DNA of 64,000 nt from Triglochin maritima (lineage: Eukaryota > Streptophyta > Magnoliopsida > Alismatales > Juncaginaceae): assembly GCA_963682175.1 (NCBI GenBank), contig OY821770.1, positions 19,436,501 through 19,500,500 of the forward strand, in the 5' to 3' direction. This document shows, piece after piece, positions 35,451 to 48,117 of the stretch; within the stretch, counting starts at the first letter, position 1, and every line of letters starts with the position of its first letter. Under the pieces are notes generated by a model. It had not been told where the DNA came from and did no database searches. It was given only the letters and a program-made list of their open reading frames with translations. Both the position numbers and the translations under genes were made by a program.

Positions 35451-36943
35451 TGTTAGGATCTATGACCCTCTAATCGATAGAAAAATGCGGAATTAAAAAT
35501 TATCGAAGGAGTAAGGAAGAGACAATTGCAAACCACAAAAATGACGACGTCGGAGTTTAGAGAGGTTCGGCACCCACACCCGGGTCCTAGTCCTCCTCGC
35601 AAGCCTCGCTCGATCCCTCGAGCCTCACTTACAGTTCCACTAACCGATCTCCGTTCCGGGCCGAGACCAACACCGTTTACACAACTCCGAGCCTCGCGAA
35701 CAACCTCGTCTCGCTCGTGTCTCCTCTCACAACCCGAGAGGGAGCTTCCTCGAAGCTTTACAACTTGGTGATTCTTGAATAAGGAATTGGAATCACAATC
35801 TAACTAACACTCTATACTTGAGCACACTTGGATATTGATATGGAATTGGATATGCAAGTGGTGAAGTTTAGGCTTGAGTGTTGTTGATTGAGAGCTTGAA
35901 GATGGAGAGGATTTGGCTTCGAGTATTGGATAGATAGGAAGTGTTCAAGATGTACAAAACAACCAAATGAGGTCCTATTTATAAGCCTTCAAGCTCAACT
36001 AGCCGTTTGGGAGTTGATGGGGAAATGAACCAATAGGATTGCAAGATGTGACTTAAGCTCAGACAGAAATCGTGGCATATTCGGTCGACCGTTATCCAAA
36101 CGGTAGTCCGAGTTTGAACTAAGAACTCAGTTGACCGATTATGTATCAGATCACTGTTCACCAACCTCCAGTAGCTTTTATCTATTTAGCCTTAATTAAG
36201 TTCTGTTCAATGAAGTACATTCGGTTCACCGTTCCATGGTAGACAGTAAAATTGATTGGGGTCTGATTTTGTCAAGTTCGGTTGACCGTGTACACTTCGG
36301 TAGACCGAAGTTAGCGCGGGTTTTGCATTGACATTGAATGGGAAGTTGGTTTATCGTTAACGGTCAAGTGCCACGTGTAAAATAGCCGTTGGGATCCTAA
36401 AGACAATAAGGAATCAGTTGACCGATAGTCATTCGGTCGTCCGAACTGGGATGAGTTAATTGGGCTTTAGGGACTTAATTCAAAAGCAACTGTTGGAGCA
36501 AAGTTCGAAACCGGTCCATGGCTATTCGGTCTTCGATTGAAGCCATTCCAGAGAACACCTAAGTTTTACTGGTGGGAAGTATTCGGGTATCCGACAGGTG
36601 TTCGGTGGACCGAACTAGGCAGGATTCGGTTGACCGAAATAGGTTTGGTTCACCGATAAATGACGGGATAGAATCCTAGTGCTCAAGTTTACATAAAACC
36701 TTACGACTCAATAAATATAAAGTTACATGTCTTGATCCAAAGCTTTGATTACAAGTCTTGAGTCTTGATGTCTTTGTCCCAATGCTCATTTCCTTGATTG
36801 TCTTGATCAACCTATAAAGATTATTGCAAGTATACAAATATATATGCAATGCATGTAATCGTGTTTGCTCACTTTGATTGATTAGGTTGATTGATTAAGA
36901 TTAGTTTAATTAATCATCAAAATTAATCATCAAAAAGCCAACA
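35451..36943 (-). repeat. 5' LTR of Y
   Basis: Partner of 31865-33378 with the same TATA box (35976-35983, minus strand) and paired boxes at about 36080-36655. Small losses relative to the other LTR include a shortened tail before ...AAGCCAACA. Confidence 0.88.
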
Positions 36944-37520
36944 TAGCGTACTCTCCATAAGAGTGCTTGTGCCTATGGTAGGTCTCCTTGGGGACCTAGT
37001 AATGTTTGTGGGATCGTTGTCCCTTATTACCGTGGATGGGGAAGATTTTACCTGTTGTATTCTATTATGTCGTGCTACACTAGTATGATATGTTCATTGT
37101 ACTGTAGTTTCATATGCATGTAGGTGGACTTGGTATATAGGATTTCCCTATGGAAACTCAGACATTGTTGTTTAATTTACATTTCTGGAGCACAGTAGGT
37201 ACAAGGTGGGTGGCGACTGAGGACTAGCTCACTCTGGGATCGGATCCTCCAATTTTATTTTCCTAGGTTGTATGATTACTTGTATTTATACTTTCACATA
37301 CTGTGATGTAATCATACCTTTTGAAAACTCCTATGAAATTGTTTACCTTTTGGGTATTTTGTGAGTAATGTTCCCGCTCTTCTGGTATTATGTCTTGTGA
37401 TATTTTGTTTAAATTTTTCGTTATTTGGAGACATTACAAAAACTATTTTATGATTCAAAGTTTCACAATTTACAATTATTTACAATAAATCATAGATAGG
37501 TTGAAATAAATATATATATT

Positions 37521-37548
37521 AAAATAAATAAATAAATAAATAAATAAT
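37521..37548. repeat. (AAAT)n microsatellite
   Basis: Seven or so AAAT/AATA units lie between X5's end and the W LTR. Confidence 0.85.
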
Positions 37549-37922
37549 TGTTGTAAAACTAGGGTTTCACCAATGCAAGAGATGGAGAATTTGGGGAGAA
37601 AAAGCGCTCTCTCCTTTTAAGAGGATATCCACACATCTTTATATTCATTTATTAATGAGATTTACGCAAACATATTGTGGGAGTTACATGGAGATAATGT
37701 AGATCATGAGAGTTATAATACTACACAATGAGTATGTTACAATACAAAAGTCTAATATAACATCCAATGAGAGGTGGCTAATCCACTTCTTTGCAAAATT
37801 CATAACAGTCATCTTTGGATGATCACCTTTGGTTGTATGTCCTTCTGCCTACCTCATGAATAACCTTGCCAAGAAAATCATGTAGGACAAAAACTTGGTG
37901 TAGGAAAAAAGAATACATGACA
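37549..37922 (-). repeat. 3' LTR of W (about 375 bp)
   Basis: Ends near TGTCATGTATTC (minus-strand start at 37922), with a polypurine tract GAAAAGAGGAGGAGAGT on the minus strand just inside (about 37927-37943). The other edge is about TGTAAAACTAGGG at 37551. It shares most of its length with 50558-50800. Confidence 0.7.
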
Positions 37923-38679
37923 TATAACTCTCCTCCTCTTTTCAATATATATTTATATCATTCTCTTGGAGAATAGTATTATGTTCATGTCTCGTTAAAA
38001 ACTTGTTACAAAACCCAGTGAGAAAAATTAACTGAGGGAAAAAGAGTACATGCCATATGCTAATAATATTTCACAAGTTACCTCGTTAAAAACACTTAAT
38101 CAATAAAAACCATGTGGAACAAAAATTGGAAAAAGGAAAAAAGTACACAAGTCTTCTGGGTTTTATCCTTTAGTGATATTCATCGTTAGGGATGATAATT
38201 ACAAATCGATCCGCTCACCCCAGTTCGTAGTTCACAAAACCTACAGTTATGTTTTACAAAGATTTTAATCATAGAGGGACGTAGGGGTAAGATGGTGAAA
38301 TATGTTTGTGCAATTGTAGTCAGATTATAGTGGGAGTGTTATTAATAGAGGGTAAATTATGCAAATAAATATATGTCACCTCAAAAATATTATCCGTACA
38401 CAATCTAAAGTTGTCTCATATTTGTATTGTTATAATCATATGAGAATTTAAGGACCAAGAATTCCTTCACCAATCCTGCATAAAAAAATGTAATGCCTCC
38501 ACAAAACAACATAAAATAGTATGTGACTTCGGTTGATATGTACAAAGATACAGTAAGCAACACCAATGTAAATCTTTAGCTCATGACTATAACAAACAAA
38601 GACTGATAGATCCATAAAGAGGTAATGAATGTCCGTCGAATGTCATTTAAGTGTTTTTAAGAAACATTATATATAGATA

Positions 38680-40070
38680 AATCATTCAGTGTAAGTGCTA
38701 CTAAGTTTAATTTGATTTAGGAGAAGTTTTATGCCATTGTAGTAAAGGAACTTTTGGTCCTTAATCCAACCTCTTGGATCTTTGTCTAAATAGAATATGT
38801 GAATTCTCATTCGTATGCTTACAAGGTGAGACTTTTTCATAGAATATTTCTTCTTTAATATTCTAATTATATAATGACTAGTTGTAACAATTCTCTTCAG
38901 GAGAATGTTCAAACTGCTGGTTAAAAAATAATTGACTTTTCTCTAGTCATTTATTTCAAAATTCATCCTTTAAATATTTCACAGGTTTCAATCTATTTGG
39001 GGGTTATTATGACATTCAGGTCATCAACATACAACAAAATAATTGTAAATTTTGATGTTGGGTAAAACGTATGGATTATAAGATCACTTTTTATATCATA
39101 TTTCAAGATGACTTTGTCAAGGAAGATTATAGACGCATTCTCCTTTGCTTCTTCTTTACTATTCTTTTCAAAAATTGTACAGTGCGTCTCTTCATTTTTG
39201 TCATTATAATATGCTTTGTCATCTTTGTCAAATAACTTATAAAATTTGTAGTTTGAACATATATTATATGCATATCTAAATTCATGTCATATTGATAACG
39301 TAACAAAATGTAATAATATACATTTCGAGAGAAAGACTAATATCACGATGGATGATAGGTCTTGTGAATACCCTTATGTCAGTGTTCACTTTATAATGTA
39401 TCATCATATTATTGTAATGTGATTTCTATTTATATCTTTCAAGGAACAATTTCAGAAATCAGGACTACAAGTCCACACAATATGTTTATTAAGCGAGCTT
39501 AGTTCTATTTTTTGTGTTTAGTAGCTGTATTTATTTTACCGGGTTTGCATTCTTCAGGAATAACATCTTCGGGAGACGTAATGAGTAACTAACTTTTATT
39601 TTCATTTCCATAGATAACACAATTTTCGGTCCACGCTTCTGGCGTGTGTTGAGTTCAAATATATCTTATCATGTGGAAGTCTCCACTTTCTGTTATGCAC
39701 TTTATGTCTAGTAATATAAGACTTAATCACTCATTTGTGATTAATAAACATATGACAATTACTTGCTAGATATTGCAAGTTAATTATTTTATGAATTTCA
39801 GGTTTAATCATACTTGTAAACATATTATGTAAGCACTTCAGGTTCAATTTAGTACATTTTCTTGGCATTCTCTAAGTTCTAGTTTTCTCCTCCTGATGAA
39901 AGAAAATGTTCCTCAATGTATATATAATTATTTGATTGGACAATAAAACCTACCGTTAGGAGCTTCCAATATTTTAATATTATCAGGAATATGAATCCTA
40001 TTAAATTGTCCAATTTCATTTGAGGTTGAGGCCATTTAGTTAAAAACTTTGTAGAGGTGGTAATCAAAAA
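38680..40070 (-). pseudogene. Decayed copia reverse transcriptase region (W)
   Basis: The minus strand reads LYVDD at 39020-39034, the copia reverse-transcriptase catalytic motif. A stretch with similarity to the following segment (KSHLVS...DKDP) lies at 38682-38912, and an upstream piece with VGFIVQSNNYIYIEEHFLSS at 39879-40067. Frames are broken throughout, so only the order of motifs can be read. Confidence 0.65.
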
Positions 40071-40303
40071 ATTTAATGTAAAAGAAATATCATATGAGAA
40101 ATATTCTATTCAATATCATACAAGTAAGATAGGGGAATACTTGTAATAGGATATAGATCATCTAACATGAAAAATGATTATTTTATGAATAATATGAGCA
40201 AAAGTGCACATTCATATATCATATCTAAATTTTGTAAGTCATAAATATAAGTAGCGAAATAAAATGCTGGCAATATTGATCATTTTAAGATATGAGAATT
40301 ATC

Positions 40304-40306
40304 AAT
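40304..40306. repeat. Target-site duplication AAT of the CACTA element (left)
   Basis: AAT at 40304-40306 is repeated at 44558-44560. CACTA elements make 3-bp duplications. Confidence 0.85.
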
Positions 40307-40410
40307 CACTAGTGCAGAACAGTGCATACTTGTCGTCCTATAGATGTCGGATATTTGTACGTCTGACATCTATTGCTCATCCTGTATAGACATCGTGGTA
40401 TAGACATCGG

Positions 40411-40833
40411 ATGAGAGTTAAGTCCGACGTCTATAGGTCTAATATGGCCAAGTATCCATTCAGTTTTTATCTTTCATCTTTTCCGTTAGCCGACGAAAAC
40501 CCTAGTCGTCTTTCTCCTCCGCGACCACTCCAGCCAAAACTCGACCAAAACCCGACCAAAACCCTAGCCTCCACAACATCGACCGTCTTCCTCCACTTCC
40601 CCAACCACCGTGGCCTCCTTCAACCACCGTCACCCTCCTCCGCGACCTCCTCCTCCACGACCACCATTACAGCCTCCGCGACGACCACCGACCCTCCACA
40701 TGTAAGAGTTTTGGTTGGTTTAGTTTCGGATTTTCGGTGGATTTTGGTTGTGTTCACATGTAAGAGTCCGTCCCCATTAACCGCTCGAGCATTGACCCAA
40801 GAAGAATCCATTCTAGGATTATTGATAATTTGA
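40411..40833 (+). other. Pro/Ser/Thr-rich open frame near the CACTA 5' end
   Basis: A 140-codon frame rich in Pro, Ser and Thr, starting inside the subterminal repeats. I recognise no domain. It may be untranslated leader or captured sequence of the transposon rather than a gene. Confidence 0.25.
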
Positions 40834-41929
40834 TGGTTCTTTCATGCAGCTTGGTTTGACGACGAAGGAGGACGCGCATCGTGCTTGCTATTAAGAAGAA
40901 GATTTTGCTGGTTCGTGCTTGATTTTTTTGTTTTCCTACGTGTATAAACATGTATGAATGTATAGTGTGATTTTTTATCTGCTAGTTTCAGTTCAATGTT
41001 TGTTAAGAAAGTGTGGATTAAGTGTAAGCAAGTGTGGATTAAGTAATATCTGATGATTAACCATGTGTTGTTTGTCAATAAGTATTTTGAAATGCAGCAA
41101 TACTTCTTTCTGTAATTCGGTCCACGAGTTTCTTCAACTTTGAACTCATTAGTACAACTGAAGTGAATTTGTTGGTAAAATAAACCAAGAAAGTTTTTTT
41201 GTTTTGTTTTGTTTTTTCTACAAAGAAATCTGAGTTTAAACCAAGAGAATAGAGCTTCTTGATTAAATTCTAGGCGTAAAATTATTTAACAGAAATTAAT
41301 GTAGATCTAAAGTAATACTGAAGACCAAAGCCCATGTTGTTGATTGGATCCCTCGCAAATTTATTGTATGTCATGTTGCTTTTTCGATATATAAGTATAT
41401 TAGTTTTAACTTTAATTATAACATGATTCTAGAGTTTAATAGCACATTTTCGATTTAGTTTATTTAGTTAAATGTTTATTTATGCTTTAGAGAATTTTTT
41501 ATTTAGAAATGTTATAATGTCTAACTCATTCCCCCTTTAAGCAACTTGCCCTTTAATAACCTAAAGCAAAAGATTAGACAATATTGCTAAGTCATTCATC
41601 GTATAGAATTTCCATTCATCGTATTTATTATTTATTTTATGATTTTTGTCGTAGATTACTGGCGTAAATCTCTTTTACTCATCATTCATTAGAAATCACG
41701 TATTAGTTAGTAGGACTTGCATTGGAACAAGAGTGAGGTGAGTGTTTGTTTGGTGTGTTGTTTGTTAGATTAAGGTATGAAAAGTACTTAGGGGCAGTCA
41801 CCTATGGGAGATGAGGTGGGGGATCTCATCACCCTTTCCTTGGCCCAAAAACCACTTAATAAAAAAACCTTAATAAAATCAATTAGACGTTGGCCCTAGG
41901 ATTTCCGGACGCATTAACGAGAGGAAACC

Positions 41930-42131
41930 GTTTAAGACCGTTAGGGCCTAAACGTCGTTGCCTATTTAGTCTCCCTGAGATTTTGGGAACCTCTGGGTTC
42001 TTGATTTCCTACAGACTAGCGGTCCTCGATGTTTAAGACCGTTTCAGCCTGAATGTCGTTGCCCATCTAGTCTCCCTGAGATTTTAGGGACCTCCGGGTT
42101 CTTGATTTCCTACAGATTAGTGGTCCTTGGT
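41930..42131. repeat. Tandem duplication, two 101-bp units
   Basis: GTTTAAGACCGTT starts at 41930 and 42031, and about 100 bp following are alike, including CTCCCTGAGATTTT and GGGTTCTTGATTTCCTACAGA. It lies upstream of the transposase frame. Confidence 0.9.
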
Positions 42132-42391
42132 GGGACCTCGAAGTTAGGCGTCATCTATTACTAAGGACCTATAGTGGACTTTAGGCTTGCTTTGGCCTTG
42201 ATTGCTTAGTTAGGTTTCTATCCTTCCTTATTCCCATGCTAGATTAAGGACTTCATCTCCTCTCCTCTGAGTCATTCTTTTCTCATCTTAATGTCTCAGA
42301 ATCTTCTCATCTATGAACACATTCTTTTAAATTGAAATTTTATTTATTTCCTTCAATAATAACTATCATTTTTGTTAATGTTTAGATTGAA

Positions 42392-43900
42392 ATGAATCGA
42401 GAGTGGATTCTTTCAAACCGATTGAGTGATGAGTATGAGAACGGAGTGAATATGTTCTTAGAGGTTGCCAAAAAACATTTTAAAAAATGAATGACAGCGA
42501 CATGGCGTATTGTCCGTGGAATAAGTGTCATAATATGTCAGTGCTGACTTTTCAGAAAATAAAAGATCATTTGTTTGAGAAAGGTTTCAACCCAAGTTGC
42601 AGACGATGGATATGGCAAGACGAAAATGAATCATTTAGTTGTTCCAAGAATGACGGAGACAATGTTAGTGTGGAAGATCACTTAGAGGAAATGGTTCAGG
42701 ATATGGATGAATTTTTTTTTGTCCAACCCCGATTTACTTGGTAGTTTGTTGAGTGACAATGAGAAGCCGTTGTATAAGAGTTGTACCAAATTCACTAGAC
42801 TGTCAGTGGTGTTGAAGTTGTACAATTTAAAAGTAGGAAATTGTTGGATTGAAGTCAGTTTCACATCATTGTTGAAGTTAGTGAAAGAGATGCTTCCAGA
42901 TAATAATGAGTTGCCAGATAGAACTTATGATGCTAAGAAAGTCTTGTGTCCTATAGGAATGGAATATAGGAATATACATGCATGCCCGAACGATTGTATA
43001 TTGTATAGGGGTGAGTTTGAAAACTTACATTCCTGTCGCAGGTGTAATGTTTCACGATACAAAATGAAACACAGTGGACGGAACCACAATGAAGAGGCTG
43101 ATGAGATGAAAATCAAAGGACCTCATGCTAAGATTTTGTGGTATCTTCTGATAATACCAAGGCTTAAACGTTTGTTTGTGGGTAAGAAGGATTACAAGAA
43201 CATGACGTGGCATGATGATCCTGAGAAACCAAATGATCAATTGCTACGTCATCCTGTAGATTCACCTAGTGGAAAAAAGTAGATTTCGACTTTCCTGTGT
43301 TTGGTGATCCAGGAATGTACGACTTGGACTCTGTACGGATGGAATGAATCATTTCGGTAGTTTGAGTAGCATTCACAGTTCTTGGCCTGTTTTCTTGTAA
43401 TTTACGATCGGTCCCCGTGGTTATGCATGAAACGCAAGTATATTATGTTGTCCTTAATGATTTCTGGTCCGAAACAACCTGGAAACGACATCGATGTGTA
43501 CTTGAGACCTTTAATTGTTGACCTAAAGAGATTGTGGGATGACGGAGAGCTAGCTTTTGATTCTTATCATCAGGAGTCCTTTGTAATACGGGTAATGATA
43601 TTTTGCACGATTAATGATTTTCCAGCTTATGGTAATCTGTCTGGATATTCAGTCAAAGGTCATAAAGCTTGTCCAATTTGCGAAGAGAATACATGCTCTT
43701 TGCAACTAGTTAATGGTTCTAAGACAGTCTATCTTGGTCATCAGAGATTTTTGCCAAACTCTCACCCGTATCGTATGTTGAAGAAGGCATTTAACGGAAA
43801 ACAAGAGTTTCAGAATCCGCCAGTTGAAATCCCTTCTCACAACAGGAGCTCGATGATACTCGCGACCGATGAGCTCGCTATTTTATCAGGAACATGTTGA
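42392..43900 (+). pseudogene. Broken TNP2-type CACTA transposase
   Basis: Starts at ATG 42392 (MNREWILSNRLSDEYENGV, the usual N-terminus), frameshifts at a poly-A run near 42487, continues as the Cys-rich transposase-associated domain (YCPWNKCHN, HLFEKGF), and frameshifts again in a poly-T run near 42715. It then reads the transposase core (LVKEMLPDNNELPD, HACPNDCILYRGE) to a stop at 43280-43282. After a gap it resumes at about 43380 (WLCMKRKYIMLSLMISGP, FCTINDFPAYGNLSGYSVKGHKACPIC) and ends at 43900. The C-terminal part of the family protein is missing. Confidence 0.85.
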
Positions 43901-44217
43901 TGAACTAAGAGGTTCTCATGTCACTAACATTTTTTTGTAATTTAGTTAACAAGTTCACTTGTATTACAAACATACAATTTTATGCCTTAATATAATCACC
44001 TCACTTTTAGATTGAATGCCAAGTGTTTATGTATGAATTAATGCCAAGTGTGTTGAATGATTGTGTATGCTTGTATGTATGTGTTTGTGTATGTATGCTT
44101 GTATGTATATGTGGATGAAAGTGTGTATGTATTTGTGAACGAATTTGGTGCAGGATGAATGTGTTGTCATACAGTGTTTTTGGTGCAGGCCTGATTGCTA
44201 TTTTTTGTCCAGGTTTA

Positions 44218-44535
44218 GGAATATACGTCGGATATTTGTACTAGCCGACATTTATTCCTCTGAAAAAAAGGTATAGACGTCAGTTGTTATATAAATCCGA
44301 CGTCTAGTATTTAGGTATAAACGTCGGTCATATATGATAGCCGATGTCCATTCGTTAGGTATATACGTCAGTCTTATATAACAACCGATGTCTATTCTTT
44401 AGGTATAGACGTCGGTCTTATATAACAACCGACGTCTATTCGTTAGGTATAGACGTCAGATTTTACGCGAGCGACGTCTATGTATAGACGACGTACACAT
44501 AGACGTCGTTTCTGGGAATGCTTTTATCCGACGTA
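44218..44535. repeat. Subterminal repeats of the CACTA 3' end
   Basis: At least eight copies of TATAGACGTCGG-like units in both directions, several as inverted pairs (GTATAGACGTC ... GACGTCTATT). They are candidate transposase-binding sites by analogy with En/Spm. Confidence 0.8.
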
Positions 44536-44560
44536 TATTTCATTTTCTGCAGTAGTGAAT

Positions 44561-46078
44561 ATTGATAGATGTATAATCAATAAAGGGACTCTCATTTGAT
44601 TGTGCAAATCAAGAAGCAAACCCAATGCATCACAAAATAAGTACCAATGTTCACATCCACAACAAATATAAGTGATAGTGTTATTTACCCATTAATGAGT
44701 CTTCTTAGTCTAGTTAACTTTTTCGAGAGTCATTTCTGTTCTTTTTATTTGCACAATTTCTTGTCCACAACTCATAGTCTTGTTTTCACGATGCTATGTA
44801 GTATTTGCTTCGGACACACAATCAAATATACGAGGAAAAAATATTGTGACTTTGCAATAACTCATGTTCATGACTTTCAATCACAGGTAATGCATAACAC
44901 AAAAACTTGTGGTTTTTGACTCCATACTACTACTCGAGTATCAAGTTTTAACTAGCAAGGTGGACAAAATATTTTTCCTTTAAATTTCAACTCTCTATGG
45001 TCTTCGGGCCGAAAGGTTAGATTTGATAATCATTGCAGTAAGCTACGCAATTTTACTTGACCGGACATTACCACATTATTATGATGGTCTTAAGAATACT
45101 TCAAGGATTGAATGAAATTTCAGAACCCTCTTTAAATAAATGCCCAATCATGAAATCCTTATATAACAAAAACACATGAAGATTAAAGTCTTCGCTCTAT
45201 GGGCTGAAGTACTTCTTTTTCAATAATAGCATGGTTGAGGTAAAGTCTTACTTCCATAACATGATAACTCAAAATCATGTTATACAATTATATATTTGCA
45301 ATAAATCACATGTGCTCCATAGATGATTGTACGCATGTAGTGATTGATAATCGTAATACTTGCAAATGTGATGCATCAAAATATAATTGAAATTTCATGT
45401 GGCATGATATGATAGCAATGAGATGCATCAAATATTATTGAAACTAGTATTTCGTCGCAAAAATAACATGGCATAACATCGAAGCATCTTTTTTCAATCC
45501 ACAAGTTAAAAGCAATAATGAATAATCACATGCTTATAGTATTTCACGAGTACACTTTTATAGGAAATATGCATTTTTGCATGAATCTAAAAGATATCTA
45601 ACCTTTGCAAGAATTACTAATTACTTCGTTTTCATTACATGCCAGCTGAATACCAAGAAATATTAATCAATAAATTAGAACTAAAATTATAAACTCACAA
45701 GTTGTACAACCGAAGAATTATAATATGAAAAACAAAATCTACAAACTAATGCAGACATAGTTGCACCTACAAACAAATTATAACTTCAATTAGAATCACA
45801 ATTGCTAGCCCATGAGTCTAGCATTTATCGAGAGCCATAAACAAGTATAAGGTGCAAATTTAAAACCAAAAACTATAATCATAATCAAAACCATGCCGTA
45901 CATGCATGTATCAAAAGAGCTTCACTATATGCACATGATGAAAATCAGCTAGTATTTACATATGAACCATCTTCATAAATCAATAAATCTCATTATTATT
46001 GATACATTAATTAGTTATTCCAAAAATGAGGCATATATACTAGTAAATCACGAAATAATCATCAGTCTAATGAAATAG
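44561..46078 (-). other. Internal W sequence, no readable frame
   Basis: AT-rich, non-coding sequence between the CACTA and X3 insertions. It belongs to W by position. No protein motif was identified. Confidence 0.5.
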
Positions 46079-47032
46079 TGTAATGTAACGTCCCAAAACA
46101 ATAGAAAATTTAAACAAAACAACACAAGGAATAAGACCAAAAAGAGCGGGTATGTTAAGATACTCAAAAAGGTGCACTATTACATTGAAGGTTCAAAAGG
46201 TATGGTTACATCAGAGTACGTGAAAGTAGAAATATAGGTAATCTACAACCTCAGAAAATAAGACTGGAGGATCTAATTCCAGAGTGCACTCGACTTCGGT
46301 CATCACTCGCCCAGCACCTACTGCGGTCCAGAAATGCAAACATGAAACAATGCCTGAGTTTCCTTAAGGAAACTCTGTATACCAAGTTAACTTACATGCA
46401 TGAATATACAGTGCAATGAACCTATCATACTAGTAATCATGACATACAAGAGTGTAAGGTAAAACCTTCCCCTATCTAGGGTACTAAAGGACACTAGTCC
46501 AACCAACAACAACATCGAGTTTCCCGAGGAAATCTACCGCAGACACATGCAGTCTTACAGAGAGTGCACGACACACCCCCACTCGCAACTATACTAATCA
46601 TGAGGGTTCAGTGAGGATCACACTTACTTTTGCGTCATAGATATAGATCTGATATCTAGCACCTTGTTTGAGTTAAAATGTAAACTTGCCATGCCTTGCG
46701 ATTCACCTATACGTCGTCACGCCTCGAAGTCGTGTACGATCACTCCTCCACGCCATGCTTTCTTGCTCGTTAGCCACCACCACTCGTCGGAGCTTCCACC
46801 GCCTAAGTTGTCGGACGAAGAGGGGGTGAGAAGAAGATGTGGTGCAAGTGGAGTTGGAGAAAAAGAAAGGAGATGAGGTTTTGCCTTCCTTATAAATCCA
46901 ACACCCTCACCATACTCCCCTCACCTCACCCATACCTCCACCATACTCCATCACACCAACCCTCCTTTACCACAAAAGTCAAAGCAACCCTTAGCCCAAG
47001 CACCCCCTAATCAAGGTTAGCACTAAGTGAAG

Positions 47033-47037
47033 GTTAG
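47033..47037. repeat. Target-site duplication GTTAG of X4 (left)
   Basis: GTTAG at 47033-47037 is repeated at 49517-49521. Confidence 0.85.
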
Positions 47038-47623
47038 TGTGAGGACCCTAACCTTTTTATTGGACTAATGGTGATTAGGTGGGCTTAATGGAGGGGTTTG
47101 CACGGGAAAGGAGGAAACGTGATGGTGGGATGGTGTAGGTGCATAGTTGTGGTGTTTGAAGAGATGGTTGGACTGTTGGAGGTATGGTGGAAAGCATGGG
47201 CTGGGTTGCTTGGTTGGAGAATGTGAGAGTTGTGCTTGTGAAGCCAACGTCTCCTTTCCTCCTCTTCTTTCTTCTTTCTTCTTCTTCAACTCCTATCTCT
47301 CTTCAAGCCTCCATCCATTTCCCTCCTTCAAATCGTCAGACCGGTGGTGAGGGTTGCAGAGCAAGGCGCATGAGGCAAGGAAGTGTTGGGCGTGGCGCGT
47401 GGAGGAGGACGTGTGTGAGGTTGCGGTCCGGAGGTGTTGTAGTCGGAGCTCCGGTGTTCTTCGTCGTTCTTCAAGAGAGGTATGCCAAGTTCTTGCATTA
47501 TAGGCCTTTAGTGATCACCCACGTTGGGGTGATGTTGTGGTCGGTCGCGGGAGGTCGGACACCTCGCCGGCGACGAGGATTTGGCGTAAAAACATTGGCT
47601 GGCGCGAGGTTGAAGACGACTGA

Positions 47624-48117
47624 CGGTCGACCGGGTCCCTCGGACGGTCGACTGAACGTAGTGTTTTTTTGACTGTCTGTTATGTTTCGGTCCACCGGGT
47701 TCTTGTCTTCGGTCGACCGGAACTTAAGTGTACTGGACCTTTTATTGTTGTGTGCGATCGACTGTTTTATGACTTAGAAATATTAGGATGCCCTGGTAGG
47801 TTTCGGTCGACCGAGACCCCTGAGTCGGTCGACCGATAGATTTGATTTTGATGTTGACCAGACTCCGGATTTTGACCTCGTTCGGTCGACCGGTTTTAGA
47901 CTTTCGGTAGACCGTTGGGACTTAAGTTTTACGCAAAGAGTTTCACCGTTGTAGACGTTTCGGTCGACCGATTCCCTTGTGGAAGCGGTAGACCGAGTTG
48001 TCACTTTCGGTCGACCGTTTCCCTTGTGGAAGCGGTCGACCGATTGTCACTTTCGGTCGACTGATTCCCTTGTGGAAGCGGTCGACCGAGTTGTCTCTTT
48101 CGGTCGATCGTTTTGAT
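47624..48117. promoter_or_regulatory. Box array in X4 with a 47-bp higher-order repeat
   Basis: Boxes at 47624/47645 (21 bp), 47804/47826 (22 bp) and others. From about 47960, a two-box unit with a CCCTTGTGGAAG linker is repeated three times at about 47-bp steps. Several boxes have CG changed to TG or CA. Confidence 0.78.

Larger units (their letters stand above)
31865..36943 (-). mobile_element. Complete gag-only SIRE-like retrotransposon (Y), 5,079 bp
   Basis: Minus-strand element with two LTRs of 1,493 and 1,514 bp, a primer-binding site, a polypurine tract and perfect TAGCG target duplications. The internal region is only about 2.07 kb and encodes a SIRE-type gag without zinc knuckle. 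Protease, integrase, reverse transcriptase and RNase H are entirely absent. A copy that inserted through both LTRs with a target duplication but no enzymes must have been moved by enzymes from elsewhere, or lost pol later. The LTRs differ by several substitutions and small indels in the first ~110 bp, so the insertion is not very recent. Confidence 0.9.
30563..37438 (+). mobile_element. X-family LTR 5 (X5), 5' part missing, split by element Y
   Basis: Two pieces, 30563-31864 and 36949-37438, follow X4 (for example 31262-31370 against 48148-48262, and 36950-37000 against 48850-48910). The gap is exactly element Y with its TAGCG duplication. X5 starts inside the LTR at the edge of Z, so its promoter end is lost. 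It ends ...GGAGACATTACA at 37438. The conserved inverted repeat (37142-37157) is 281 bp from the end, matching the other X copies. A box array lies at about 30679-31230. Confidence 0.8.
40307..44557 (+). mobile_element. CACTA (En/Spm-type) DNA transposon, 4,251 bp
   Basis: Terminal inverted repeats CACTAGTGCAGAA (40307) and TTCTGCAGTAGTG (ending 44557), with AAT on both sides. Both ends carry arrays of subterminal TAGACGTCGG-type repeats (40340-40440, and more densely 44218-44535), where transposase is known to bind in this superfamily. The middle holds a broken TNP2-type transposase. The remaining gene is too damaged and short to be active, so this is a non-autonomous copy that could be moved only in trans. 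Confidence 0.92.

Noticed and set aside
40411..40833. 140-codon Pro/Ser-rich frame as a captured host gene
   Set aside because: No recognisable domain, begins in CACTA subterminal repeats; kept only as a low-confidence note.
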